Positions 33,470 to 43,114 of a stretch of 64,000 bases of DNA are shown here, in pieces. Every line of letters begins with the position of its first letter. Positions within the stretch are counted from its first letter, which is position 1. The notes beneath the pieces are model-generated. The model made no database searches. It was not told the DNA's origin and saw only the letters and a program-made list of their open reading frames with translations. Position numbers and translations under genes: made by a program. This DNA comes from Fontibacterium sp040404065. Lineage in GTDB: Bacteria; Pseudomonadota; Alphaproteobacteria; Pelagibacterales; Pelagibacteraceae. Location: assembly GCA_040404065.1 (NCBI GenBank), contig JBBAJM010000001.1; one strand, written 5' to 3'.

Positions 33470-34731
33470 TTATTGATGGCTCTCCAGCCAATATCTTTTC
33501 TAAAGTATTTATCTTTCCAGTTAATTTTTTTTAACATTTTAATACATACGTTTCTTGCTGACCTAAGGTCTTTATTTAAAGCTGTAGAATTTAAAACTCT
33601 ACCTCCAGAAGAATAAATTTTATTATTTTTTTTGAATGTAGCAGCATGGAATATATATTGATTATTATTAATCTTTATATTTTCTAAATTTTTTATTTCA
33701 GATATTTGATCTTTTTTATTTGGATATCCTTTTGATGACGCAACAATTGTCATTGCTTTTTTCTTGCTCCAATTAATAGCGATTTTATTTATTTGCTTGT
33801 TCTTACAAGCTAATATTATTTTTAATAAATCTGTTTTTAATCTCATCATTAATACTTGGCACTCAGGATCTCCTAATCGAATATTATATTCAATAAGTTT
33901 AGGTTGGTTATCTTTAATAATAAGACCAGCATATAAAACACCTACAAAGGGACATCCCATTTTTTTTAGTCCTTTTAATGTAGGTTCGATAATTTGTTTT
34001 TTTATTTTTTCTTCTACCTGTTCATTAATAATATTTGAAGGAGAATAAGCACCCATTCCTCCAGTATTAGGACCTGTGTCACCTTCACCTATTCTTTTGT
34101 GATCTTGAGCGGTTCCAAAGAATTTATAACTTTTGCCATCTGACAATATAAAATAACTAGCTTCTTCACCTGATAAAAATTCTTCAACAACAAATTTTTT
34201 TGAACTTTTAAATTTACCTTTATTAATTGCTTTACATTTTTGTAGAGCTGCTTTTTTATTCTTACAAATAAAAACCCCTTTTCCCGAGGCTAGTCCATCA
34301 GCTTTTATAACTATAGGAGTATTCATATTATCAATATATTTTTTAACTCCTTTCATACTATTAAAAGATTTATAATCTGCAGTAGGTATTTTATATTTTT
34401 TACAAAGTAATTTTGTAAAAGATTTAGATTTTTCTAGTCTCGAAGCAGCTTTAGATGGACCAAAAATAAAAAAACCCTTTTTTTCTAAGTAATCTTTAAT
34501 TCCATTTACCAAAGGGACTTCAGGACCAACAAATACTATTTTTGTATTATTATTTTTTAAAAAATTTGAAATATCTTTAAAATTTAAAACATCAATATTA
34601 ACATTTTGAGCTATTTTGCTAGTTCCAGCATTACCCGGAAAACAAAATATTTTATTTATTTTTTTTGATTGTCTAAGTTTAAAACAAACAGAATGTTCTC
34701 TTCCACCGCTTCCTATAACAGCTATGTTCAT
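33466..34731 (-). CDS. purD: phosphoribosylamine--glycine ligase
   Basis: PurD joins glycine to phosphoribosylamine with ATP, the second step of purine synthesis. The 421-residue ATP-grasp protein starts MNIAVIGSGGREHSVCFKL, with the GNAGTSKIAQNV block at about 33-44. Later blocks are VIKADGLASGKGVFIC, GDTGPNTGGMGAYSP and EYNIRLGDPECQVLM. Lengths and motifs are normal. It is a single gene converging on tadA (4-nt overlap) and divergent from xseA (27-nt gap). Confidence 0.96.
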   Translation of the reverse strand: MNIAVIGSGGREHSVCFKLRQSKKINKIFCFPGNAGTSKIAQNVNIDVLNFKDISNFLKNNNTKIVFVGPEVPLVNGIKDYLEKKGFFIFGPSKAASRLEKSKSFTKLLCKKYKIPTADYKSFNSMKGVKKYIDNMNTPIVIKADGLASGKGVFICKNKKAALQKCKAINKGKFKSSKKFVVEEFLSGEEASYFILSDGKSYKFFGTAQDHKRIGEGDTGPNTGGMGAYSPSNIINEQVEEKIKKQIIEPTLKGLKKMGCPFVGVLYAGLIIKDNQPKLIEYNIRLGDPECQVLMMRLKTDLLKIILACKNKQINKIAINWSKKKAMTIVASSKGYPNKKDQISEIKNLENIKINNNQYIFHAATFKKNNKIYSSGGRVLNSTALNKDLRSARNVCIKMLKKINWKDKYFRKDIGWRAINN

Positions 34732-34758
34732 ATAATAATATAGGTATATAAATTGATA

Positions 34759-35946
34759 ATGAAAAATATTCCAGAATTTTCTGTCTCAGAAATAACATCT
34801 TTAACAAAAAATATTTTAGAGGAGAATTTCGAAAGAATTAGAGTCAGAGGTGAGGTTTCTAAAATAAAAGAAAGTAAGGGTCATCTTTATTTTTCATTAA
34901 AAGATGAAAACTTTCTATTGAATGCTATTTGCTGGTCGAGTTCGGTGCCATTTTTACAAATTTTTCCAGAAGAAGGAATGGAAGTAGTTGCTGAAGGAAA
35001 AATTACAACCTATGCGAAAAGTAGCATTTCTAGTTACCAAATTAAAGTTGATCAGATTGAACTACAAGGCGAAGGTGCAATACTAAAATTGATTGAGCAA
35101 AGAAAAAAAAAATTACAGGCTGAAGGTTATTTTAATGAAGAGCACAAAAAGCCCATACCATTTATTCCTGATAAAATTGGAATAATTACCTCCCCAACTG
35201 GAGCTGTAATAATGGATATTATTAATAGGGTAAAGCATAGGTATCCAACTCATCTTTTAATTTATCCAATTTCTGTTCAAGGAAATAAGTCGGCGGGGGA
35301 AATTGTTGAGGGAATAAATTTTTTTAACAAAAATATTGAAGTTAATACTATAATAATTGCACGAGGAGGAGGTGGAGCCGAAGATTTACTTTCATTTAAC
35401 GATGAGAGTGTAGTTAAAGCCGCATTCTCTAGTAAAATACCAATCATATCAGCAATTGGCCATGAAACTGATTTTACTCTTTTGGATTTTGTCGCTGATT
35501 ATAGAGCATCAACACCAACAGCTGCTGCTGAGAAAGCCGTTCCAGAAAAAAGTAATTTAATCGAAAAGATTCGGGGATTAAAGAAACAATTAATTTCTAA
35601 TTTTAGTTTATTATTACAAGAAAAAGATAAATCTATTTACCAATTAGTAAAATTTTTAGATATTAAGAATTTAAAGAATTTTATCAAAGATAAGAAAGAT
35701 AAAATTAAACTTATTGATAAATCTCTTTTAAATTTATTAAAAAATAAATTTAAATATTTAGATTTAAATTTAAATGGTGTTTTTTCTAGGTTAAGTAGTT
35801 TAGACACCAATAAAATTTTAAAAAGAGGTTTTTCAATTGTAAGGGATTTAAATAGTAATATTGTTTATAAAAAAAATAAAATTAACAAAAATGATGATGT
35901 TGTAATTGAATTATCGGATGGAAAAATAAAAGCTAAAATTACTTAA
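34759..35946 (+). CDS. xseA: exodeoxyribonuclease VII large subunit
   Basis: XseA is the catalytic subunit of ExoVII, which degrades single-stranded DNA. ATG 34759 (MKNIPEFSVSEIT, 395 aa) was preferred to a TTG six bases upstream. The N-terminal OB fold (IRVRGEVSKIKESKGHLYFSLKD) is followed by the catalytic domain with VITSPTGAVIMDIINRVKHRYP, IARGGGGAEDLLSFND and GHETDFTLLDFVADYRASTPTAAAE in parts. A coiled-coil region and a small C-terminal domain end the protein. It is followed by DUF2093 after 9 nt, the conserved alphaproteobacterial order. Confidence 0.95.
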   Translation: MKNIPEFSVSEITSLTKNILEENFERIRVRGEVSKIKESKGHLYFSLKDENFLLNAICWSSSVPFLQIFPEEGMEVVAEGKITTYAKSSISSYQIKVDQIELQGEGAILKLIEQRKKKLQAEGYFNEEHKKPIPFIPDKIGIITSPTGAVIMDIINRVKHRYPTHLLIYPISVQGNKSAGEIVEGINFFNKNIEVNTIIIARGGGGAEDLLSFNDESVVKAAFSSKIPIISAIGHETDFTLLDFVADYRASTPTAAAEKAVPEKSNLIEKIRGLKKQLISNFSLLLQEKDKSIYQLVKFLDIKNLKNFIKDKKDKIKLIDKSLLNLLKNKFKYLDLNLNGVFSRLSSLDTNKILKRGFSIVRDLNSNIVYKKNKINKNDDVVIELSDGKIKAKIT

Positions 35947-35955
35947 AAATATTTT

Positions 35956-36147
35956 ATGAAAGAAGCAAAATTAAAATTTAAACCAGGAAATTTTGAAATT
36001 ATTTCACAAGGAGATTATGTTACATGCAAAGTATCTGGGAAAAAAATAAACCTTTCCGAGCTTAGATATTGGAATGTCGAATTGCAAGAGCCTTACTTTT
36101 CTTATGTCGAAGCAACTGAAAGATTTAAAGAGTTAAACAAAAAATAG
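35956..36147 (+). CDS. DUF2093 family protein
   Basis: This 63-residue protein resembles DUF2093, a small alphaproteobacterial family usually found next to xseA, as here. Visible conserved parts are LKFKPGNFEIISQGDYVTC, SGKKINLSELRYWNVELQEPY and the final helix EATERFKELNK. It contains a single Cys and no membrane segment. Its function is unknown. The stop abuts the start of the following M23 peptidase. Confidence 0.82.
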   Translation: MKEAKLKFKPGNFEIISQGDYVTCKVSGKKINLSELRYWNVELQEPYFSYVEATERFKELNKK

Positions 36148-36939
36148 ATGTATTTTTTAATTTTATTTTTTTTACTTTTTCCTTTTCAATTAGCAAATGC
36201 TTTTGAATTGAATAACGAAATAACTCAAGGCGCACTTATCGTTGGCAAAGAGCTACCTGACAGATCTATTTATGTTAATAAAAAACAAATAAAAATATCA
36301 AAAGATGGAATTTTTGTTTTTGGTATTAATTACAATCAAACAGGAAGTGTTGTTATTGATTCAATAGATCGAGATAACAAAATTACCTCTATGACTTATA
36401 AAATAAAAAAAAGACAGTACAAGATTCAGAAAATAGAAGGCCTAGATGAAAAAATGGTCACTCCTGATTATGAATCTTTAAAAATAATTAAAAAAGAAAA
36501 TGAACTAATTAAAAATGCTCAATTAGTTAACTCAGATTTTACATTTTTTTATTCAGGCTTTAGCAAACCAGTAGATGGGCCAATTTCAGGAGTTTATGGA
36601 AGTCAAAGAATATTAAATGGGAAACCTCGCTCACCTCATTTTGGGATTGATTTTTCAGTTCCTAGAGGAACAGAGATTAAATCTCCAGCAGATGGATATG
36701 TAAGTCTTGCTGAGAAAGGTTTTTATTTTACAGGAGGAAGCATTGTTTTAGATCATGGACATGGTGTGTCTACAATTTATGCTCATTTAGACGAAATATT
36801 AGTAAAAAAAAACGAATTTATTAAAAAGGGTCAGGTAATCGGAAAAGTTGGCTCAACTGGAAGAGCAACAGGACCTCATTTGCATTTTGGAGTTAATTGG
36901 TTTGATACTAAAATTGATCCGCAGCTAATTTTAAAATAG
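36148..36939 (+). CDS. M23-family metallopeptidase (LytM-like), exported
   Basis: The 263-residue protein has an N-terminal signal peptide (hydrophobic 1-18, ending QLANAF). A beta-rich N-terminal domain precedes the M23 LytM domain (about 150-263). Zinc ligands appear in PHFGIDFSVPRGT (HxxxD) and GPHLHFGVNW (HxH), with the YAHLDE catalytic His segment. It probably cleaves or regulates peptidoglycan in the periplasm, and all motif residues are intact. It converges on the lipid A acyltransferase gene with a 4-nt gap and no visible terminator. Confidence 0.93.
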   Translation: MYFLILFFLLFPFQLANAFELNNEITQGALIVGKELPDRSIYVNKKQIKISKDGIFVFGINYNQTGSVVIDSIDRDNKITSMTYKIKKRQYKIQKIEGLDEKMVTPDYESLKIIKKENELIKNAQLVNSDFTFFYSGFSKPVDGPISGVYGSQRILNGKPRSPHFGIDFSVPRGTEIKSPADGYVSLAEKGFYFTGGSIVLDHGHGVSTIYAHLDEILVKKNEFIKKGQVIGKVGSTGRATGPHLHFGVNWFDTKIDPQLILK

Positions 36940-36943
36940 TATT

Positions 36944-37819
36944 TTATTTCCATCTATCGTGTAACCAAAGCCAGTGAGCTGGATCTTTTTTAATGAATTC
37001 TTCAATTTTATGATTCATGTCTTTAGTTATGTTAAAAATATCTTTCTCGTAATTGTTTGTTTTATTTATTGATAATGGCTCTTCAACAAAAAACTCAAAG
37101 TTAGTATTTTTAATTCTTTTTATAAAAACGGGAACAAGCAAAGCATCATATTTAATTGCTAGTTGAGCTGGCATCGTAGTTGTTGTTGCGGGTTTATTGA
37201 AGAAAGGAATATGAATGCTTGAAGATAGTCTTTGATCCATTAGTAAAGCTAAAGGATTATTTGCTGATATGTGTTTAATCAATTTTTTAGTTCCTTTTGA
37301 ACCTTTTTCTATTTGAATAGGAGCGATATATTTTTTTCTAATAAATTCCATAACCGGATTTAAAAAAATATTATTAAGAGGCCTATAAATAGCTCCGATA
37401 TTAAAGCCTAATTCTTTTAAACATCTGCCCATTAATTCAAAATTTGCAAAGTGACCTGAGAAAAAAATGATTGGGTGTTTATTATTTTTTAATTTTTCAA
37501 TATTTTTTGGGTCTATGAAAGTAATTTTATTTTTTTTTTCGTCAATAACACTAAATTTATTTAGATGAACATATTCACCAAATATTCTTCCTATATTTTT
37601 CCACATATTACTTATCAATATGTTAATTTCATTTTCAGAAATGTTTGGAAATGCAATTTGAATATTTTTTTTTGCTATTGTTTTGTTTCTAAATAAAGGA
37701 CCAAAATATTTACCGATAAATTCACCTAAATTAGATGACAATTTTAAGCCAATAATTTTAAAAATTAGAAAAAAAAATATTACTAAAATGAATTCTATAA
37801 AATATCTAATAATTTTCAT
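36944..37819 (-). CDS. lipid A biosynthesis acyltransferase (LpxL/HtrB-like)
   Basis: This 291-residue inner-membrane protein adds secondary acyl chains to lipid A. The N-terminal membrane anchor (about 5-24) is followed by the acyltransferase motif HX4E (H123-FANF-E128). The later segments ALLMDQRLSSSIHIPFFNKPA and DPAHWLWLHDRWK are typical of the LpxL/LpxM family. Which chain it adds cannot be predicted. It is the last gene of the msbA-waaA-lpxK-lpxL-like run and overlaps lpxK by one nucleotide. Confidence 0.92.
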   Translation of the reverse strand: MKIIRYFIEFILVIFFFLIFKIIGLKLSSNLGEFIGKYFGPLFRNKTIAKKNIQIAFPNISENEINILISNMWKNIGRIFGEYVHLNKFSVIDEKKNKITFIDPKNIEKLKNNKHPIIFFSGHFANFELMGRCLKELGFNIGAIYRPLNNIFLNPVMEFIRKKYIAPIQIEKGSKGTKKLIKHISANNPLALLMDQRLSSSIHIPFFNKPATTTTMPAQLAIKYDALLVPVFIKRIKNTNFEFFVEEPLSINKTNNYEKDIFNITKDMNHKIEEFIKKDPAHWLWLHDRWK

Positions 37820-38805
37820 TAAAATAGTAGTCTAATTTCTTTTTCTAATAATTCTTTATTACTGAATAAAGTATTCAATTTAGTATAATAAATATTTTGT
37901 TTATATTTATTTTCAATCCTTACATAATCTTTTTCAGTAGTAATCAAATCGCATACATTATTTTTAGCTTCATTGAATAAAGTTTTGTAATTTTCTTCTG
38001 TAAATTGAAAGTGATCCGGATAAGTAATTTGTTTTCTAATTTTTATATTATTCTCTAATAAAATATCGAAAAAACTATCTGGATTTCCAATTCCTGAAAA
38101 AGCTATAAAATTTCTATTTTTTAAAGCATCAATATTTTCAATCTTATTTTCTGCATAGATAATATGCACATTATTATTGATTTTTTTTAATGTTTCCTCG
38201 ATCTTTTCATTTTTTTTGCCTTTAATAATTATAAAATTAGCTCTTCGAACTGATGAAACAGGCTCTCTAAGTGGGCCAGAGGGTATTAAATTTTTATTTC
38301 CAAGCCAATTTTTTGAATCAAAACAAAGTATATTTATATTTTTTAATATTGATAAGTCTTGAAAGCCATCATCCATAATAACAGCATCGTATCCTAATTT
38401 TATAATATTATTTATAGCTTGTGATCTATCGTCAGCAATATATACGTGTCCAAATTTGTTTAATAGTAGAGGTTCGTCACCTATATTCGCTGAATTTTGA
38501 TTTGGATAATTTAGTTTATTTAAATGAACATTCTCTTTATTCTTTCGACCGTAACCTTTTGTAAGAAAACAAACTTTTTTATAACGGCTTAATATTTTGA
38601 ATATTTCAATTGCAGCAGATGTTTTCCCAGTTCCTCCAATATAAATATTTCCCACGCAGATTATAGGAATATTAAATTTATGTTGAACAGCAGTTATTTT
38701 TTTTATTAAGATTATAAAATAATAAATAATTGATAGCGGATACAATAGTATAGATAAAAAAGAATTTTTTTTTTTATCCCAAAATTTTGGCTTCATAAAA
38801 TACAT
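37819..38805 (-). CDS. lpxK: tetraacyldisaccharide 4'-kinase
   Basis: LpxK phosphorylates the 4' position of the lipid A disaccharide at the inner membrane. The 328 residues show an N-terminal membrane-associated helix and Walker A VGNIYIGGTGKTSAAIEI (about 51-68). The Walker-B-like VIMDDGFQDLSI follows. The start at 38805 (MYFMKPKFWDKK) is used, and MKPKFW three codons later is an alternative. Neighbours waaA and the acyltransferase complete the Kdo-lipid A pathway. Confidence 0.95.
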   Translation of the reverse strand: MYFMKPKFWDKKKNSFLSILLYPLSIIYYFIILIKKITAVQHKFNIPIICVGNIYIGGTGKTSAAIEIFKILSRYKKVCFLTKGYGRKNKENVHLNKLNYPNQNSANIGDEPLLLNKFGHVYIADDRSQAINNIIKLGYDAVIMDDGFQDLSILKNINILCFDSKNWLGNKNLIPSGPLREPVSSVRRANFIIIKGKKNEKIEETLKKINNNVHIIYAENKIENIDALKNRNFIAFSGIGNPDSFFDILLENNIKIRKQITYPDHFQFTEENYKTLFNEAKNNVCDLITTEKDYVRIENKYKQNIYYTKLNTLFSNKELLEKEIRLLF

Positions 38806-38808
38806 TGA

Positions 38809-40047
38809 TTAACTAATTATATATTTATCTAATTCTTTAATTGTTGTTAAAAAAATTTCATTACCCATTTTAGTTATCTTGTCTTTAATATTTGTATTTT
38901 TATAATTATTAAATTTTTCATCTAATTGATTCGTAAGTTCTGACTCAGATTTAATTTTAAATGCAGCATTTTCTTTATTTAGGTAATTATATATCTCAGT
39001 AAAATTGTATATATAGGGTCCGTAAAAAATTATTGAATTGTTGTAAGCTACTTCAATAGGATTTTGTCCTCCATGATTTATTAACGATCCTCCAATAAAA
39101 ACATATTTAGATAATTTTAAGAATTCTTGTGCAGAGCCATAAGAATTTACAATTACGATATCCGTATCATCTTTAAAATTAGATATAGAATCTGTTATTA
39201 AAAAATTTAACTTAAGTTTTTCAGTTAATGCTTTAATTTCCAAAACTCTATTGATATGCCTCGGAATGATTATAGTTAATAAATTAGGATATTTTTTTTT
39301 TAAATTAATATGTGAATTTATACATATTTCTTCTTCACCATTGTGAGTGCTAAGAGCGATAAATATTATTTTTTTAGATAAGGTTGGATTAGAAAAATCT
39401 TTAGAATTATATTCTTCAGAACGAGTTAATTTAAGATTTCCTATAAACTGTATATTGTTAGTCTTAAAATAATTAAAATAGCTTTGACTTTCCTCGCTTT
39501 GACAAAGAACTAGATTGAAACAATTTATTATATTTTTCATATTCGTTTTAAAAAATTTCCACCTATTAAAAGACTTTTTGGATAGTCTTGCATTTAGAAG
39601 AATTATTGGAATATTACTATCTCTAGCTTTGAAGATTTGATTAGGCCAGATTTCAGATTCAGTAAAAAAAATTACATCTGGTCTCCATTTAGAGAAGAAT
39701 TTATTAATTATTTGAGGAGTATCAAAAGGTGCGAATTGGTGAATAATATTTGAGACATTGTTGTATTTTTTTTGAAACACATCATTTGATCCTATAGTAG
39801 AAGTAGTAACCAGAATTTGGGTATTTTTTTTTAAATAATGATCAATAATTGGAAATATACTTTTAAGTTCACCTATGCTCGAGCAATGAAACCAAATTAA
39901 AAATTTATCTGTTTTAAATTGAGAGGATATGCACAATTTTTCCTTATATCTTGTAGGGCTTTTTTTTTTTTTTAACAATCTTAAAAATAAATATAAGTAT
40001 AAAAAATAATTTATTATAAAGGTTAAAAAAATATAAATCTTTTTCAT
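38809..40047 (-). CDS. waaA: 3-deoxy-D-manno-octulosonic acid (Kdo) transferase
   Basis: WaaA transfers Kdo to lipid IVA. The 412-residue GT30 protein has an N-terminal membrane anchor, the catalytic IGELKSIFPII (acidic residue of the GE motif near 58) and FFTESEIWPN near 129-138. Its C-terminal nucleotide-sugar part includes FIGGSLINHGGQNPIEVA. It lies between msbA (10-nt gap) and lpxK (3-nt gap) on the same strand. Whether it is mono- or bifunctional cannot be told. Confidence 0.95.
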   Translation of the reverse strand: MKKIYIFLTFIINYFLYLYLFLRLLKKKKSPTRYKEKLCISSQFKTDKFLIWFHCSSIGELKSIFPIIDHYLKKNTQILVTTSTIGSNDVFQKKYNNVSNIIHQFAPFDTPQIINKFFSKWRPDVIFFTESEIWPNQIFKARDSNIPIILLNARLSKKSFNRWKFFKTNMKNIINCFNLVLCQSEESQSYFNYFKTNNIQFIGNLKLTRSEEYNSKDFSNPTLSKKIIFIALSTHNGEEEICINSHINLKKKYPNLLTIIIPRHINRVLEIKALTEKLKLNFLITDSISNFKDDTDIVIVNSYGSAQEFLKLSKYVFIGGSLINHGGQNPIEVAYNNSIIFYGPYIYNFTEIYNYLNKENAAFKIKSESELTNQLDEKFNNYKNTNIKDKITKMGNEIFLTTIKELDKYIIS

Positions 40048-40057
40048 AGGGTAAGAT

Positions 40058-41791
40058 TTAATTTAAGGTCTGTTTATCGTATAAATTTTTGTAAACTGTA
40101 GAATTTTTGACTAATTCTGAATGATTCCCCTCATCAATAATTTTTCCTTTGTTTAATATATAAATTTTATCACAATTAATTATTGAAGAAAATTTATGAC
40201 TAATTATTAATGTTGTTTTATTTTTAGTAAGATTATCTAGCGCATATCTAATTTTTTCTTCAGCTTCAGAATCCAAAGAAGAAGTTGCTTCATCAAGTAA
40301 AATTATGGGTGAGTTTTTTAAAATTGCTCTAGCTATTGAAATTCTTTGTTTTTGTCCACCTGATAATTTAACTCCATTTTCACCTACGATCGTATTGTAG
40401 CCATTTTTTAAAGAATTTATAAAATCATCTATAGCAGCAAATTTGGCAGCATTCTTGATCTCATCATCAGTCGCAAGAATGTTTGCATATGCAATATTAT
40501 TTTTTATTGTATCATCAAAAAGAACCGTATCTTGACTCACAATAGAAATATTTTTTCTTAAAGAAGATAATCTAATCTTATTAATTTCTTGATTATCGAT
40601 AAGGATACTTCCTTCTTTTAGATTATAAAATCTCGGTATTAAGTTTAAAATAGTTGTTTTTCCGGAGCCACTAGTTCCAATAATTGCAGTTTTAGAACTT
40701 CCGGCAATGCTAATATTTATTTTATCAATAACTTTTGATCCGTCTGGGTAGGTAAAGCTAACATCTTTAAATACTATCTCTCCAGAGGAAAGATTTAGTT
40801 CAGGAAGAGTAACATCATCTGATATTTGATCTTTTTGATCAATTAAATCGTATATTCTCTTCGCAGCAGAAACACCTTCTTGTATGCCAACATTAATTCC
40901 AGCTAGGGCTCTTACTGGCTGATAAGCAAGCATTAGTGCTGCTAAAAAAGAAACAAATTGACCCATAGTTATTGCTCCCTGCATGCTTCTATAACCAGCA
41001 AAAAAAACTACTGAAGCAATAGCAAATGCAGTAATCATTTCCATTGTAGGACCGGTTCCAAGGCGCACCTGTTCTACTTTTCTCATTTTCTTAAATCTAT
41101 CTTCTATAAAATTAGATATTTTAATTTGTTCATCTTTTTCTCTTTGATAAATTTTTACAAGCCAAGATCCTCTGATAATTTCAGATAAAAATTTACTTAA
41201 ATTTTCAGTAGCTTCAAAACTTAGGCTAGCTTTTTTTCCCATTTTTTTTCCAAATTTTCTCGAGAAAAAAGCGGCTATAGGAATAATAACCAAAGCTAAG
41301 ATGCTTAATTGCCAATCATGGTAAAACATGAGAATTATTAACGCTAGTAAAGTTAATATTTCTTTTATTGAGCTTATAACTATTCCGGATATTACGTTAA
41401 ACAAAACTTGGGTATCGTTTATAAAGTTAGAAATAAATTTACCAGAATGTTTTCCAACAATATAAGAAATATCAGAGGTTAATATTCTTTTAGCCATTAA
41501 AATTTGAATATTCTCTACAACTTTCATTCCTATTTTTATTGTTACAATTCTTACAGCAAATGTTGAAAGGCCTTTTAAAACAAAAACTATAATTATCGCT
41601 AAAGGAATCATATAGAGCATGGTCTTATTTTGGTTCAAAAATATTTCTTTTATAGCAGGATCCAATAACCACGCACTTGCAGCAGTTGTTACTGCTGAAA
41701 TGATCATGAAAAATAGACAAATAAAAATTAGATTTAAATATTTTTTTATCTGAGTGTGAAAAATTCTATTAATAAGCTCATTGTTATTCAT
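40058..41791 (-). CDS. msbA: lipid A export ABC transporter (MsbA-type)
   Basis: This 577-residue half-transporter flips core-lipid A across the inner membrane. It has six predicted transmembrane helices (about 20-300) fused to an ABC ATPase with Walker A GTSGSGKTT (near 374-382), Q-loop, signature LSGGQKQRISIARA and Walker B IILLDEATSSLD. The identification as MsbA rests on the waaA-lpxK neighbourhood, since the family also exports other lipids and peptides. It starts 3 nt after the pmbA stop. Confidence 0.9.
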   Translation of the reverse strand: MNNNELINRIFHTQIKKYLNLIFICLFFMIISAVTTAASAWLLDPAIKEIFLNQNKTMLYMIPLAIIIVFVLKGLSTFAVRIVTIKIGMKVVENIQILMAKRILTSDISYIVGKHSGKFISNFINDTQVLFNVISGIVISSIKEILTLLALIILMFYHDWQLSILALVIIPIAAFFSRKFGKKMGKKASLSFEATENLSKFLSEIIRGSWLVKIYQREKDEQIKISNFIEDRFKKMRKVEQVRLGTGPTMEMITAFAIASVVFFAGYRSMQGAITMGQFVSFLAALMLAYQPVRALAGINVGIQEGVSAAKRIYDLIDQKDQISDDVTLPELNLSSGEIVFKDVSFTYPDGSKVIDKINISIAGSSKTAIIGTSGSGKTTILNLIPRFYNLKEGSILIDNQEINKIRLSSLRKNISIVSQDTVLFDDTIKNNIAYANILATDDEIKNAAKFAAIDDFINSLKNGYNTIVGENGVKLSGGQKQRISIARAILKNSPIILLDEATSSLDSEAEEKIRYALDNLTKNKTTLIISHKFSSIINCDKIYILNKGKIIDEGNHSELVKNSTVYKNLYDKQTLN

Positions 41792-41794
41792 TAA

Positions 41795-43114
41795 TTATTT
41801 TCCTCCAATAATTATATTATTAATTCTTATTGTTGGAGAATTTATTCTAGATTTGAATTCAAGATCATTAGCTAATATCATTTCTTTAAACATATTCTTG
41901 ATATTTCCTGCGACAGTAATTTCGCTTATTGGATAAGTTATTTCTCCATTTTCTATCAAAAAACCAGAACCTCCTTTGCTAAAATCTCCTGTAACACTAT
42001 TAAAGCCTGAGCCAAATAACTCTGTTATGCAAACACCTCTTTTTATATCTTTTATCAAATCTGTTTTTGTTACTTTCCCATTCTCAAAATAACAGTTGGT
42101 TGCACCGCCGCATCTGCCATTAGTTTTTTTTCTTAGCATTTTTCCAGAATAAGTATCTAAAAGAATTTCATTAAGCTTGCCTGCATTAATTAATCTTAAT
42201 TTTTTGCAATTTACTCCTTCTGAGTCAAAATTTTTTGACCCTAGTCCTTTTTTTATTAGCGGATCATCAATTACATTAATATTTTCTTGAAACAAAATTT
42301 CTCCTATATCCCCTTTAATAAAACTTACTTTTCTAGCTAAATTGTGTCCAGAAATAGACGATAGTAAATGAGATAAAAAACTCGAGGATACTCTTGGTTC
42401 AAATACGGCTGGACCTGTAAAAGAATTTATTTTTTGGGGATTTAGTCTGGAGTGCGCTCTTTTCGCTGCTAATTTTCCAATACTTTTTGGTTCTGGAAGA
42501 TCGTTAAAAAATCTTTTTGATGAATATTCATAATCTCTTTCCATGCTATCATTTTCTTTTGCCAGCACATCGCATGAAATATTAAAAACGGATGATTTTC
42601 GTCCTCCTGAAAAACCATTGGAGTTTTTTAATAAAAAATTTGATTTTACTTCTGAGAAAGAAACGCCATTTGAGTTAAATATTTTTTCTTGAACTAGTGC
42701 CTCATGCTCACATTCGGATACGTAATTTTTTTTGTTTTCATAAGGAATTATTGAATCATCGAATAAGTCTAGATTATTAGAATCTTTATCTAAAAATTGA
42801 TCTTGGGGAAGACCACAGTATTGATCTTCAGGAGTATTTTTTGCCATCTCGTAGCATCTAACAATTGCTTTCTTAATATTATCTTTTGTTAAATTTGATG
42901 TAGAAATAGAAGACTTTTTTTGATTAATGTATGCAGTGAGGCCAATACTAATATCTTCAGACCTTGTAAATTCTTCAATTTTATTATTTCTTTGTAACAT
43001 ATCTTCCGAAATTGAATGACCCACAACCACCTCAGAGTTTGTTGTGCCAATTTTTTTTAATTCATCAATGCAATACTCGCCAAGATTATTTAAAAATGAA
43101 CTGTCTTTAAGCAT
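41795..43114 (-). CDS. pmbA: TldE/PmbA metalloprotease subunit
   Basis: PmbA (TldE) pairs with TldD to form a cytoplasmic protease that removes residues from small proteins and leader peptides. The 439 residues have the U62 family pattern, with FTRSEDISIGLTAY in the N-terminal half and GLGSKNFDSEGVNCKKL, TNGRCGGATNCYF and FGSGFNSVTGDFSKGGSGFLIENG in the C-terminal half. As is normal for TldE, it lacks the HExxxH zinc motif, which TldD (44727-46154) has. It overlaps ubiA by 8 nt. Confidence 0.93.
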   Translation of the reverse strand: MLKDSSFLNNLGEYCIDELKKIGTTNSEVVVGHSISEDMLQRNNKIEEFTRSEDISIGLTAYINQKKSSISTSNLTKDNIKKAIVRCYEMAKNTPEDQYCGLPQDQFLDKDSNNLDLFDDSIIPYENKKNYVSECEHEALVQEKIFNSNGVSFSEVKSNFLLKNSNGFSGGRKSSVFNISCDVLAKENDSMERDYEYSSKRFFNDLPEPKSIGKLAAKRAHSRLNPQKINSFTGPAVFEPRVSSSFLSHLLSSISGHNLARKVSFIKGDIGEILFQENINVIDDPLIKKGLGSKNFDSEGVNCKKLRLINAGKLNEILLDTYSGKMLRKKTNGRCGGATNCYFENGKVTKTDLIKDIKRGVCITELFGSGFNSVTGDFSKGGSGFLIENGEITYPISEITVAGNIKNMFKEMILANDLEFKSRINSPTIRINNIIIGGK